From the IMG/VR virus record IMGVR_UViG_3300037508_002076, positions 1-55,267 of that record: a stretch of DNA of 55,267 nucleotides; one strand, 5' to 3'. Below the pieces are notes generated by a model. That model searched no databases. It was not told the origin of the DNA and saw only the letters and a program-made list of their open reading frames with translations. Below, piece after piece: positions 40,576-47,235 of the stretch. Each line of letters opens with the position of its first letter. Position 1 is the first letter of the stretch. The DNA comes from a virus. A program made the translations under genes and the position numbers.

Positions 40576-40664
40576 TGGTTGGGGGTGGAGTCGAACCACC
40601 GGCACAAGACTGTTCAGGTCCTTGCTCTACCTAAACCCCGAAGAGTTACTGAGCTACCACAACC
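40576..40664 (-). tRNA. Divergent tRNA-Phe (anticodon GAA) with hairpin inserted in D-loop
   Basis: T-stem GGTGG/CCACC with loop TTCGACT, anticodon stem AGGAC/GTCTT with loop CTGAACA (anticodon GAA), D-stem GCTC/GAGC, variable GTGCC and discriminator A73 define a tRNA-Phe. Oddities: the D-loop contains an extra 14-nt hairpin AACTC-TTCG-GGGTT (40647-40634), a cUUCGg tetraloop. The acceptor pairs as GGTTG-(T)-GG/CCCAACC with one bulged U. Position 37 is C instead of a purine. Removing the hairpin leaves a normal D-loop AGTTAGGTA. No CCA is encoded. It may be functional with an expansion or a tRNA-like element. Confidence 0.85.
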
Positions 40665-40674
40665 AAATGTCTTA

Positions 40675-40706
40675 CAAAGATAAGAAACCTTTTTCAGACC
40701 ACCAAA
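40675..40706 (-). promoter_or_regulatory. Bacteroidetes-type promoter of tRNA-Phe
   Basis: Minus strand: TTTG (40706-40703), 20 bases, TATCTTTG (40682-40675). The tRNA begins 10 bases further on. Confidence 0.78.
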
Positions 40707-40775
40707 CTTTATAAGAACTTTTTTTGAGTTAGAATACCGAGTATCTTTCATCGCCTATAAGTTTCAAACTCTTTA

Positions 40776-40807
40776 CAAAGATAGGAAATTATTTTATCCC
40801 GTCCAAA
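40776..40807 (-). promoter_or_regulatory. Third host-type promoter of the RNA island
   Basis: Minus strand: TTTG (40807-40804), 20 bases, TATCTTTG (40783-40776). The -33 box lies inside the end of the 40789 gene. Transcription would produce a short leader with a hairpin (GATAC-TCG-GTATT) before the tRNA promoter. No ORF is seen in the 70 bases that follow. Confidence 0.65.
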
Positions 40808-41079
40808 AAATATTTCACAGTTTTTCTGATTTTTGGAATCCCAAGGTGTATCCACTCATCCTCAACCACATCTGAAATTTTAGATGTGAGGAATTTTTTG
40901 TTTTCGTATAAGGAATACCCCTTTTCATTTATCACAATCATTTTGATAGGCGAAGTCATCCAATCGTAATTAAGTTCGAAGGTCCTAAAGTGTCTTTTGA
41001 GATGATTCAAAAGTTCAGGAGAATATCCTCCATCATAGTTAGATTTTATTTCATTTATTTCTTTTTCTGTCATTCTCAT
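40789..41079 (-). CDS. Hypothetical protein, 96 residues
   Basis: MRMTEKEINEIKSNYDGGYSPELLNHLKRHFRT... is a small charged protein with a helix and beta segments (MIVINEKGYSLYENKKFLTSK). INE near residues 8-10 recalls the cleavage motif, but there is no hydrophobic tag. TATTTATT lies at 41084-41091, overlapping the divergent box of the next gene. No family is recognised. Confidence 0.68.
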   Translation of the reverse strand: MRMTEKEINEIKSNYDGGYSPELLNHLKRHFRTFELNYDWMTSPIKMIVINEKGYSLYENKKFLTSKISDVVEDEWIHLGIPKIRKTVKYFLDGIK

Positions 41080-41121
41080 AAAAAATAAATATAAAAATAT
41101 TTATTCATAAAATCTTAAATC

Positions 41122-41253
41122 ATGGCAAAAGGTTCAAAATCGACAGGTGTATCAAGAAAAATTACTTTCGGAAAAAGAAAGGGTGGAAACGCAAAAAAAT
41201 CATATAACAAACATTCTCCAAGACCTAAAGCCTATAGAGGTCAGGGTAGATAA
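41122..41253 (+). CDS. Very basic 43-residue protein
   Basis: ATG 41122 to TAA 41253: MAKGSKSTGVSRKITFGKRK... and ending PRPKAYRGQGR. It has about fourteen Lys/Arg and no acidic residue, so it should bind nucleic acid. TATTTATT lies at 41098-41105. It is too small for standard ORF cut-offs. The layout recalls small basic head-core or DNA-condensing proteins of T4-like phages. See the similar basic micro-ORF at 50418-50525. Confidence 0.6.
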   Translation: MAKGSKSTGVSRKITFGKRKGGNAKKSYNKHSPRPKAYRGQGR

Positions 41254-41287
41254 TTCACTCTGAATTTTTTTTCTCTATTATTTCCTT

Positions 41288-41572
41288 ATGAAGGACAAGG
41301 AGCGTATTATCCGAATTTTGGAACATTATATCAATGTCATAAAAAAATCGGACGTCCAAACTATGTACGGCTCAGATTCAAAAATTGCAATCACAAATTT
41401 GGATTACAGTATCACTTCTAAATCATTATACATCGAAGCTAAAATAATTTTGGGTGATGAAATTAATGAATCCCTTTTGGATAGATACTTGGCAGATGTA
41501 TTGATTACAGATGCGGTGTCTTATATCTACAACGATATTCCCGTAAAAGTTTCAGTAAATTTTGATGTCTAA
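41288..41572 (+). CDS. Hypothetical protein, 94 residues
   Basis: MKDKERIIRILEHYINVIKKSDVQTMYGSDSK... is a small helical/beta soluble protein without motif. It faces the convergent spanin-like gene, with stops two bases apart. No promoter is clear; it may be transcribed with the basic micro-ORF upstream. Confidence 0.7.
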   Translation: MKDKERIIRILEHYINVIKKSDVQTMYGSDSKIAITNLDYSITSKSLYIEAKIILGDEINESLLDRYLADVLITDAVSYIYNDIPVKVSVNFDV

Positions 41573-41573
41573 A

Positions 41574-41879
41574 TTATTTGGACTTTCTGATTTCCTCTAA
41601 CAACTCCATATTTTCTTTCTGTAAAAATTCAACCTTTACTGTAAGTGCAGAAACTTTTTCTGTGAGTGTTAAAATTGTGCTTCTCATGTCGTCTTTCTCA
41701 CGAGAACTTTCTTGTAATAATACTTCTAATTTTGATATTCTATCCCTACAATCGTGTCTGATGAAATCCTCATCTCTTTCTTTTCTCATTGCTCTTTTTT
41801 CGTAAAATCTGAAAGCGGTTGCCGAACCCAAAACGGTTATGAGTGTGACCATGACGGCATATAATGATTGTGGTTCCAT
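41574..41879 (-). CDS. Membrane-anchored coiled-coil protein (i-spanin-like)
   Basis: The 101-residue protein has an N-terminal uncleaved membrane helix (LYAVMVTLITVLGSATAFRFY) followed by a basic stretch and a coiled coil over ~45-98 (ISKLEVLLQESSREKDD and LTEKVSALTVKVEFLQKENMELLEEI). The layout is that of an inner-membrane spanin or a structural tether. TATTTATT lies at 41892-41899, so late. The spanin role is inferred; no outer-membrane partner is adjacent. Confidence 0.72.
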   Translation of the reverse strand: MEPQSLYAVMVTLITVLGSATAFRFYEKRAMRKERDEDFIRHDCRDRISKLEVLLQESSREKDDMRSTILTLTEKVSALTVKVEFLQKENMELLEEIRKSK

Positions 41880-41957
41880 TAATTTTTATTTAATAAATAT
41901 AAAAGATTATTAAAAGTTTTTTTTGGTGAAATTTGGACTTTTGAAAGGAGGGAAATA

Positions 41958-41982
41958 ATTATTATTCTTATAGAATAATAAT
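41958..41982. repeat. AT-rich perfect inverted repeat
   Basis: ATTATTATTCT (41958-41968) and AGAATAATAAT (41972-41982), an 11-bp perfect dyad with a 3-base loop, in the 170-base gap between 41879 and 42050. It may be a protein-binding site or a stable RNA hairpin. Confidence 0.55.
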
Positions 41983-41987
41983 AGAAA

Positions 41988-42020
41988 TAAAAAAAATTAA
42001 AAAAACTAGCAATACTAGTT
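41988..42020 (-). terminator. Terminator of the DUF2452 gene
   Basis: AACTAG-CAATA-CTAGTT (42004-42020). On the minus strand it is followed by TTTTTAATTTTTTTT, ending the 42050-42430 transcript. Confidence 0.75.
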
Positions 42021-42049
42021 CTAGGAAATTTTCCCGTTTTCTGAGATGG

Positions 42050-42430
42050 TCAGATTTTAGACCACGTCATATCGGAGTTTAAAATAACAGAATATAAAAA
42101 GGACTTTGACCATTCGGTGGGTCCAATGAGAGAGAGGGTCTTTGACCCATCAGAATTCTCATATAAGTGATATATCTCTCCGATTTTGGGTTCAAATTTG
42201 TATTGTGACTCATAGACCTCCTGCTGAAGTAGAATTGAATTTTGGAGGGTTTCTGCCTCTTTAACGAGTTCGTCAAATCTTTTTTTCACAAATCGGTCCA
42301 CTTTGTTTAGACCGTGTTTTTTAAATGCGGTCAAATCTTGGGGTTCAATCTTAGGTGCTCCCACGTGTGTTGGATATGGGATTACCATGGGTTGTAGGTT
42401 CACCTTATCGATATGTGATTGTGTTGACAT
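42050..42430 (-). CDS. DUF2452 family protein
   Basis: The 126-residue protein IEPQDLTAFKKHGLNKVDRFVKKRFDELVKEAE...FEPKIGEIYHLYENSDGSKTLSLIGPTEWSKSFLY...LNSDMTW matches the DUF2452 pattern known from Bacteroidetes chromosomes. The function of the family is unknown. Its presence in a phage block suggests capture from a host. The start lies just beyond the terminator of the upstream gene, so it needs its own unseen promoter or readthrough. Confidence 0.82.
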   Translation of the reverse strand: MSTQSHIDKVNLQPMVIPYPTHVGAPKIEPQDLTAFKKHGLNKVDRFVKKRFDELVKEAETLQNSILLQQEVYESQYKFEPKIGEIYHLYENSDGSKTLSLIGPTEWSKSFLYSVILNSDMTWSKI

Positions 42431-42455
42431 AAAAAAAATGTCCCGTTGTGGGACA
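42430..42455 (-). terminator. Terminator of the 42486 gene
   Basis: ATGTCCC (42437-42443)/GGGACAT (42449-42455) with a T run on the minus strand ends the 42486-42980 transcript. The downstream DUF2452 ATG directly follows the T run. Confidence 0.8.
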
Positions 42456-42485
42456 TCAATATATAAAATTTTTTTCGAAAAGTAA

Positions 42486-42980
42486 TTACTGACCTTTAGC
42501 GTATCCCATACAGTGTTTCAAAAATTCTTTTGCTCTCGGTGAAACGTGATTGTGGTTCATAACTTTTTCGATGTCTTTTACTAATTCTTCACCGTGTTCA
42601 TTTTCCTTGTAAAGTTCGATGATTTTGTCCATTGCTGTAGTACATTCTTTCTTAACCTCATCGAAATATTTGTAGGGTTTGAAACTTTTCAGTGTATTCA
42701 TAAGTTCAAAAGCCAAATGTTCTCCACCGTCTGAAATGTTCGGATGAAGTCTTAAGGTTTTTAGAAGTTCCAATCTGTCTGCCAAACCACCAACACCTTG
42801 TTTTCTTAGAGTAACACCTTCGATGTAATCTTCAGGTTCATCTATACCCATAATTTCATCTAGTGTCTTTACATTACCACTGTTACAAAACTTTTTTTCT
42901 TCTTGTTGAGGTTCCTCTATCAAATACATTTTTCTGATTAGACTTTTTTCATCTTCAGACAAAATAAATTTCTTACTCAT
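42486..42980 (-). CDS. CTS-tagged protein, 164 residues
   Basis: It starts MSKKFILSEDEKSLIRKMYLIEE, with a hydrophobic/acidic tag and an LIE|E cleavage candidate. The rest is soluble and helical, with NISDGGEHLAFELMNTLKSF and a His-rich segment (VMNHNHVSPRAKEFLKH). No enzymatic motif. TATTTATT lies at 42984-42991, three bases before the ATG. Inferred to be a packaged or structural protein. Confidence 0.75.
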   Translation of the reverse strand: MSKKFILSEDEKSLIRKMYLIEEPQQEEKKFCNSGNVKTLDEIMGIDEPEDYIEGVTLRKQGVGGLADRLELLKTLRLHPNISDGGEHLAFELMNTLKSFKPYKYFDEVKKECTTAMDKIIELYKENEHGEELVKDIEKVMNHNHVSPRAKEFLKHCMGYAKGQ

Positions 42981-43000
42981 GACAATAAATATACTTGAAA

Positions 43001-43717
43001 TTATAATATTCCGTGGATGAATTCGAATTTCTGTTCTTCAGTCAAAATTTCTTTTGTAAAAGAGAAGGGGTTATAATCACAAATGAAAAAATGTTTTTTA
43101 TAGTAATTGTAAACTCTTGATGCAGCCTGAAATGAGTACAAATCTGTAAATTCAAAAGGTTTTTTATTGTAAAATTTGTTATTGGATATCAAATCGATTA
43201 TTTCTCCGCTCTTCCAATGTGAACTTTCTGTGATAAATTCTAATTTGGATAGGTCCTCTACCAAATTCTCCATTCTTATCAAGTTATGGGGTATTATTCC
43301 ATCAAAACTTAGTTTAGCGACGTAATCACGAACAGGAATTTTGTCAATTTTATTTTCCAAAATCCTTTGATTGATAGCGTATTCGAAAAGTTCCAAAGTG
43401 AAAGTATCAATTTTATTTTTTAATTCTTCTTTTTTGTTTTTTAAATAAACAAAATGTCTCCCGACAGAGGTAAAGTTCAAATAAAAACTCAAAATCTTGT
43501 CATAAGGGTTCCTTACATTACAAATTATTTTATAATCTTTGAATTCATCAGGTAAATCAATTGCATGAGAATGGTATTTTTCTGAAAGTGGTGTAAATTT
43601 CTTATTGATGGTGTTGTAAAATTCAAAATCAAATTTTCTGAAGATTTCTGCAGTTATTTTTGTACCACACCTTTCTGGTGCCCACCATACAATCTTTAAT
43701 TCTCTATTGACGTTCAT
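43001..43717 (-). CDS. Sulfotransferase-like protein
   Basis: The 238-residue protein has a 5'-phosphosulfate loop near residues 12-20 (WWAPERCGTK), and CNVRNPYDKILSFYLNFTSVGRH supplies the 3'-phosphate motif (R..P..K..S.Y). This is the P-loop sulfotransferase fold that moves sulfate from PAPS to hydroxyls of sugars or lipids. Late residues fit a membrane-independent enzyme. A phage sulfotransferase could modify virion or host glycans. No clear promoter precedes it. Confidence 0.8.
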   Translation of the reverse strand: MNVNRELKIVWWAPERCGTKITAEIFRKFDFEFYNTINKKFTPLSEKYHSHAIDLPDEFKDYKIICNVRNPYDKILSFYLNFTSVGRHFVYLKNKKEELKNKIDTFTLELFEYAINQRILENKIDKIPVRDYVAKLSFDGIIPHNLIRMENLVEDLSKLEFITESSHWKSGEIIDLISNNKFYNKKPFEFTDLYSFQAASRVYNYYKKHFFICDYNPFSFTKEILTEEQKFEFIHGIL

Positions 43718-43772
43718 TTAGATAAACTTAATCAAGTTTTCCACAAACAAAATACCCACAATATTTATGATT

Positions 43773-44405
43773 ATGAGAACTTCAATATTAATATTCCTGA
43801 TTTCCTTAGTAAATATAGGTTTCGGTCAAGACACTGTAAGATTGAAACACACAAACTTCACAACAGTGTTCGATAAATCAAAAAAATATCCCGTTTTGGT
43901 CGAATGGTGGACCACAAAAGCGATGGTAAGTTGTTTAACTCCACTCAAAAGGAAAGATAATTTCAAACCTGACCCTAAATTACCTATAGAAACCGATATT
44001 GCAAAGGATTATGTAAATAGTGGGATGGATAGAGGTCATATGATGCCAGCTGCGGACAATTTATGTCAAACCCAACAGGTTCAAGACGAATGTTTCTATT
44101 TTTCGAACATGGTAGCTCAATATCACAGATTAAACGCTGGTGATTGGAAGAGTTTAGAGACTTTCATAAGGTACGAAGCCCAAAAGAAGGATTCAATAAG
44201 AGTTTGGACAGGAAATATTGGAGAAATTAAGAAAATAGGTAGAGTTAGTGTTCCAAAACAGTGTTGGAAGGTCATTTATATCAAAAATGAAAAGAAGTTT
44301 AGAGGTTTTTTGTTTGAAAACGACCTTTCTACCCCGAACGGATTCGAGGATAATGAAGTCCCCGTAGAAAAAATCGAAAAACTTACAGGATTTAAATTTC
44401 GTTAA
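43773..44405 (+). CDS. Secreted DNA/RNA non-specific endonuclease (DRGHM family)
   Basis: The start is ATG 43773 (an ATG at 43767 inside the TATTTATG box is the alternative). The signal peptide MRTSILIFLISLVNIGFGQ would export it. The mature enzyme carries the catalytic DRGHMMPAADN motif with His at about residue 89. The beta-beta-alpha metal core continues in QDECFYFSNMVAQYHRLNAGDWKSLE. These nucleases cut DNA and RNA in the periplasm or outside the cell. Likely uses are scavenging nucleotides or destroying incoming DNA of other phages. Confidence 0.93.
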   Translation: MRTSILIFLISLVNIGFGQDTVRLKHTNFTTVFDKSKKYPVLVEWWTTKAMVSCLTPLKRKDNFKPDPKLPIETDIAKDYVNSGMDRGHMMPAADNLCQTQQVQDECFYFSNMVAQYHRLNAGDWKSLETFIRYEAQKKDSIRVWTGNIGEIKKIGRVSVPKQCWKVIYIKNEKKFRGFLFENDLSTPNGFEDNEVPVEKIEKLTGFKFR

Positions 44406-44616
44406 ACAAAAACTTGTTAATGTTATGGATTGTGTTGGCAGAATCCCTTCTGTCATAACATAAATCCCACAAAGTTTTGTTTTTCAGAAAAGGGTGAGGG
44501 ACCGACTTAGACCAACTTTTTCCCAATTCATAATCTTCAACCGTCCAAGTAAGTTTTCTTTCAGGTTTTTTCAAAAAAAACCTTCTGATTTGTAAAAATA
44601 AATTAAACATAAACAT
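44392..44616 (-). CDS. Hypothetical protein, 74 residues
   Basis: MFMFNLFLQIRRFFLKKPERKLTWTVEDYELGKSW... has a short basic hydrophobic start (possibly amphipathic) and a polar rest. It ends convergently with the nuclease, overlapping by 14 bases. No family is recognised. The upstream T-rich region contains no clear promoter. Confidence 0.65.
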   Translation of the reverse strand: MFMFNLFLQIRRFFLKKPERKLTWTVEDYELGKSWSKSVPHPFLKNKTLWDLCYDRRDSANTIHNINKFLFNEI

Positions 44617-44621
44617 ATATT

Positions 44622-44652
44622 AAATAAAAAACCCCCTTTTTCAAGGGGGGTT
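44622..44652 (-). terminator. Terminator of the 44656 gene
   Basis: AACCCCC (44630-44636) pairs with GGGGGTT (44646-44652). The minus strand continues with a T run. Confidence 0.8.
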
Positions 44653-44655
44653 AGT

Positions 44656-45039
44656 TTATAAGTTCCAAAAAGAAAGATTTACTGTGGTTTCAGGGTCAAT
44701 TTCTGACCATTCCAACAATTTTCCTCCTGTTCCATTCTCTTCTTGAAGTATAACATTTCCTGCACCCGTAATATCTGCTTGCATTTTGACAAGCTGTGTT
44801 CCACTTATGTCTCCTCTGTCTGCAAAAATACCATCATTTGTGATGAAATTCAATGAACCTTGACAGATTGGTGTATTATTAGCTTCTTCGTTGTCGAAGA
44901 TTTGAATAGTTTTGTTTTCTGTGGAAATCCACTGAATTGTTTTATCTTCTATTTCAGAATTTGGAACAATAACTTCATCAATGCCATTAACTCTAATGAA
45001 AAAAGTTGTGTTATTTCTTAAGTTTACCGTAACTGACAT
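44656..45039 (-). CDS. Small beta-rich structural-type protein
   Basis: MSVTVNLRNNTTFFIRVNGIDEVIVPNSEIE... is 127 residues, beta-strand rich, with no export signal or catalytic motif. Its composition and late-type box (GATATTTATATAG, 45071-45078) suggest a virion surface or baseplate/fibre accessory. A terminator follows at once, so it is a single-gene transcript. Confidence 0.72.
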   Translation of the reverse strand: MSVTVNLRNNTTFFIRVNGIDEVIVPNSEIEDKTIQWISTENKTIQIFDNEEANNTPICQGSLNFITNDGIFADRGDISGTQLVKMQADITGAGNVILQEENGTGGKLLEWSEIDPETTVNLSFWNL

Positions 45040-45093
45040 AATCTTTTATTTTTTCTGATTTTATTGTCTATATAAATATCATCAAACTATGGA

Positions 45094-45288
45094 TTAATAT
45101 AGTCTTTGGGTATCATTGAAGATTTTTTTCATTTGAGCCTCTAGTTTTTGAACCTCTTGAAGTTGTTTTGCATTCAATTCCAAGTTTTCTGCCTTTATAA
45201 GTCTTACTTGCTCTTGTAATCTTTGATATTGAAAAAGCATTTGGTTGTATATTTTAGCTTTCTCTGAATTACTTAAATTTCTTTGCAT
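45094..45288 (-). CDS. Small helical coiled-coil protein
   Basis: The 64-residue protein MQRNLSNSEKAKIYNQMLFQYQRLQEQVRLIK... is almost wholly helical, rich in Q, L, K and E (coiled coil over 15-60), ending NDTQRLY. The size and style fit small prohead-core or chaperone proteins of T4-like phages, but no direct match is claimed. It lies nine bases from the end of the upstream CTS gene. Confidence 0.7.
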   Translation of the reverse strand: MQRNLSNSEKAKIYNQMLFQYQRLQEQVRLIKAENLELNAKQLQEVQKLEAQMKKIFNDTQRLY

Positions 45289-45297
45289 AAATTTTTT

Positions 45298-45591
45298 TTA
45301 AAACATAGGAACAATGTCAGATTTATCAACAAATTTAATTTTTTCATAAGTTTTATTGAATAAATCAACAAGACGATAAATCTCCCTCTTTTGTTCTCTA
45401 TCAATTTCTTGACCATTATCTGACATCATTATAATCTCATCAATTCTTTGTTTTATTTCTTCCAAGGAATCGACAAAATCATCATTTCTACCAGGAATCG
45501 GAGGGTCAATCGGTTGAACATAGATGTCCAAGTCCATGGCTGTCTCCAAAAGTTTGACGTATTGACTTTCTTTTATTATTATTGATGACAT
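45298..45591 (-). CDS. CTS-tagged protein, 97 residues
   Basis: The start is ATG 45591 (MSSIIIKESQYVKLLE|T), a good tag match. An upstream extension would overlap iscU and is rejected. The rest is acidic and helical. The motif TATTTATA (minus) overlaps the divergent TATTTATA of iscU at 45602-45613, so one 12-base element could serve both directions. Confidence 0.72.
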   Translation of the reverse strand: MSSIIIKESQYVKLLETAMDLDIYVQPIDPPIPGRNDDFVDSLEEIKQRIDEIIMMSDNGQEIDREQKREIYRLVDLFNKTYEKIKFVDKSDIVPMF

Positions 45592-45628
45592 CGTGTGTGA
45601 ATATTTATAAATAGTGTAAATAGAAGAT

Positions 45629-46024
45629 ATGGCATATTCAGAAAAAGTCATCGACCATTATTCCAATCCGAGAAATATTGGAACTTTGGATAAATCAAAA
45701 TCAAACGTTGGGACAGGATTAGTTGGTGCCCCCGAGTGTGGTGATGTTATGAGACTTCAAATTGAGGTCGACGAAGCCGGTATTATATCCGACGCTAAAT
45801 TCAAGACTTTCGGTTGTGGCTCAGCAATTGCATCATCAAGTTTAGCAACTGAATGGTTGAAAGGAAAATCAATAACAGAAGCGGTAAAAATTGATAACAT
45901 GACTATTGTTGAGGAATTAAACCTACCCCCTGTAAAAATTCATTGTTCAGTGCTCGCAGAAGATGCAATCAAAGCAGCAATAAACGATTACCGTAAAAAA
46001 AACGGTTTAGAAGAATTAAACTAA
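45629..46024 (+). CDS. iscU: Iron-sulfur scaffold protein IscU
   Basis: The 131-residue protein has the three cluster-ligand cysteines: GAPECGDVM, FKTFGCGSAIASSS and VKIHCSVLAEDA. The usual LPPVK recognition segment for the HscA chaperone (LNLPPVKIHC) is also kept. IscU assembles [2Fe-2S] clusters with IscS and passes them to carriers. The start ATG follows a TATTTATA box. An IscA is encoded downstream at 46903, so the phage carries two parts of the host pathway. The cysteine desulfurase is not in the window. Confidence 0.95.
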   Translation: MAYSEKVIDHYSNPRNIGTLDKSKSNVGTGLVGAPECGDVMRLQIEVDEAGIISDAKFKTFGCGSAIASSSLATEWLKGKSITEAVKIDNMTIVEELNLPPVKIHCSVLAEDAIKAAINDYRKKNGLEELN

Positions 46025-46025
46025 A

Positions 46026-46085
46026 ATGAAAAAATTCCTATCAGGTTTTTCAAACGCCCTTCTTGAAACCATAAAAATGTTTTAA
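46026..46085 (+). CDS. Putative 19-residue amphipathic peptide
   Basis: ATG 46026 to TAA 46085 encodes MKKFLSGFSNALLETIKMF, starting one base after the iscU stop. It forms a good amphipathic helix with a basic start. Phages use similar peptides in lysis or as membrane toxins, but such ORFs also arise by chance. Its tight spacing to iscU is the only positional support. Confidence 0.35.
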   Translation: MKKFLSGFSNALLETIKMF

Positions 46086-46096
46086 ACTACTTTACT

Positions 46097-46900
46097 ATGA
46101 AAAAGTTTATTTTTTCCTCAATTTTTATACTCTCAGTACAAATATTTGCCTTTTCTCAAACCAGTTCTTGGCGTACTACACCACCATCCCAAAACTCATC
46201 AACAAACACCACAACAAGTTCTTGGCGTAATCAGAACCCTACGGAATTCAACAAACCAAGAGAGGTTAGAACGCCCGTAATAATAGATAACCGACCTTTC
46301 GGTTGGAACAGATGGGAATGGAATAGGTGGAGTATGTGGGGTGCACCAGGTTTCGGTTGGAACTCATGGTTTCCATTTGATTATTGGAATTCATGGGGGT
46401 ATAGACAACCTGCACGGGTGTTTTACTATGACAATGGAAGAAAAGACACAATCTTCGGTAAAAAACCTGTCTATAATTTTGGTTTACAAATGTCAAGTTC
46501 TAACCAAATCGGTGGTTTTTTTGCAGTGGGAACTAAGTCATACTTCATTATGGAATACAACTCCACTTACCAAAAGGACAACTCTACTTTTTTCCCTTAC
46601 GGAAACATAAATTTGGTAGATTTTCCTTTAGTTGATGATTTGGTTAAACTCAAAACATACTACGTGGGTATTGGAAAAAGATTCAAAAGAACAGGTGTTC
46701 ACATGATGGTTGGAGGTAAGAATGAAATTGTAAGGTATAGAGGTAAAGACGATATTGGTTACATTACTTTTCCAAAGTATGAGGATAACTCCATGACAAT
46801 TAAATTCGGTATTTTACACGATTTCAAAACGGCTAGTTTCAAAATCGATTATAATCCCATTATAAATAATTTCTACTTCGGACTAGGTCTTAATTTTTAA
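46097..46900 (+). CDS. Exported Trp-rich outer-membrane-barrel-like protein
   Basis: The 267-residue protein has a signal peptide MKKFIFSSIFILSVQIFAFSQ. Two short repeats follow (TSSWRTTPP and TSSWRNQNP), then a Trp-rich region (GWNRWEWNRWSMWGAPGFGW), then a barrel-like half of alternating strands ending FYFGLGLNF with the terminal aromatic typical of outer-membrane proteins. It lies between iscU and iscA, 3 bases before the latter. Surface role inferred. Confidence 0.78.
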   Translation: MKKFIFSSIFILSVQIFAFSQTSSWRTTPPSQNSSTNTTTSSWRNQNPTEFNKPREVRTPVIIDNRPFGWNRWEWNRWSMWGAPGFGWNSWFPFDYWNSWGYRQPARVFYYDNGRKDTIFGKKPVYNFGLQMSSSNQIGGFFAVGTKSYFIMEYNSTYQKDNSTFFPYGNINLVDFPLVDDLVKLKTYYVGIGKRFKRTGVHMMVGGKNEIVRYRGKDDIGYITFPKYEDNSMTIKFGILHDFKTASFKIDYNPIINNFYFGLGLNF

Positions 46901-46902
46901 TT

Positions 46903-47235
46903 ATGGTAACGGTGACAGAAAATGCTAAAACACACATTCTAAAACTGATGAACGATTCAGGTTTGGAAACTACAACGCATTTTCTTCGAGTTGGTGTAAA
47001 AGGTGGGGGATGTAGTGGACTATCTTATGTTATGGACTTTGATGATAAAAAAGACGTGACTGACGAAGTGTTGACACTTTCTGATGACCTCAGAATTGTA
47101 ATAGATAGAAAATCTTTACTATATCTTTTTGGAACTGAGCTTAACTACTCTGATGGATTGAATGGTAAAGGATTTGAGTGGGTTAACCCAAACGCCTCAA
47201 GAACTTGTGGTTGCGGAGAGAGTTTTTCCCTCTAA
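46903..47235 (+). CDS. iscA: Iron-sulfur carrier protein IscA/HesB
   Basis: The 110-residue protein has the A-type carrier signature: RVGVKGGGCSGLSYVMDF with the first cysteine, and CGCGESFSL with the CxC pair at the end. The length is typical. It receives and delivers Fe-S clusters. HesB/IscA genes are known in T4-like marine phages. Here it follows IscU. The two may keep Fe-S enzymes active during infection. Confidence 0.94.
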   Translation: MVTVTENAKTHILKLMNDSGLETTTHFLRVGVKGGGCSGLSYVMDFDDKKDVTDEVLTLSDDLRIVIDRKSLLYLFGTELNYSDGLNGKGFEWVNPNASRTCGCGESFSL

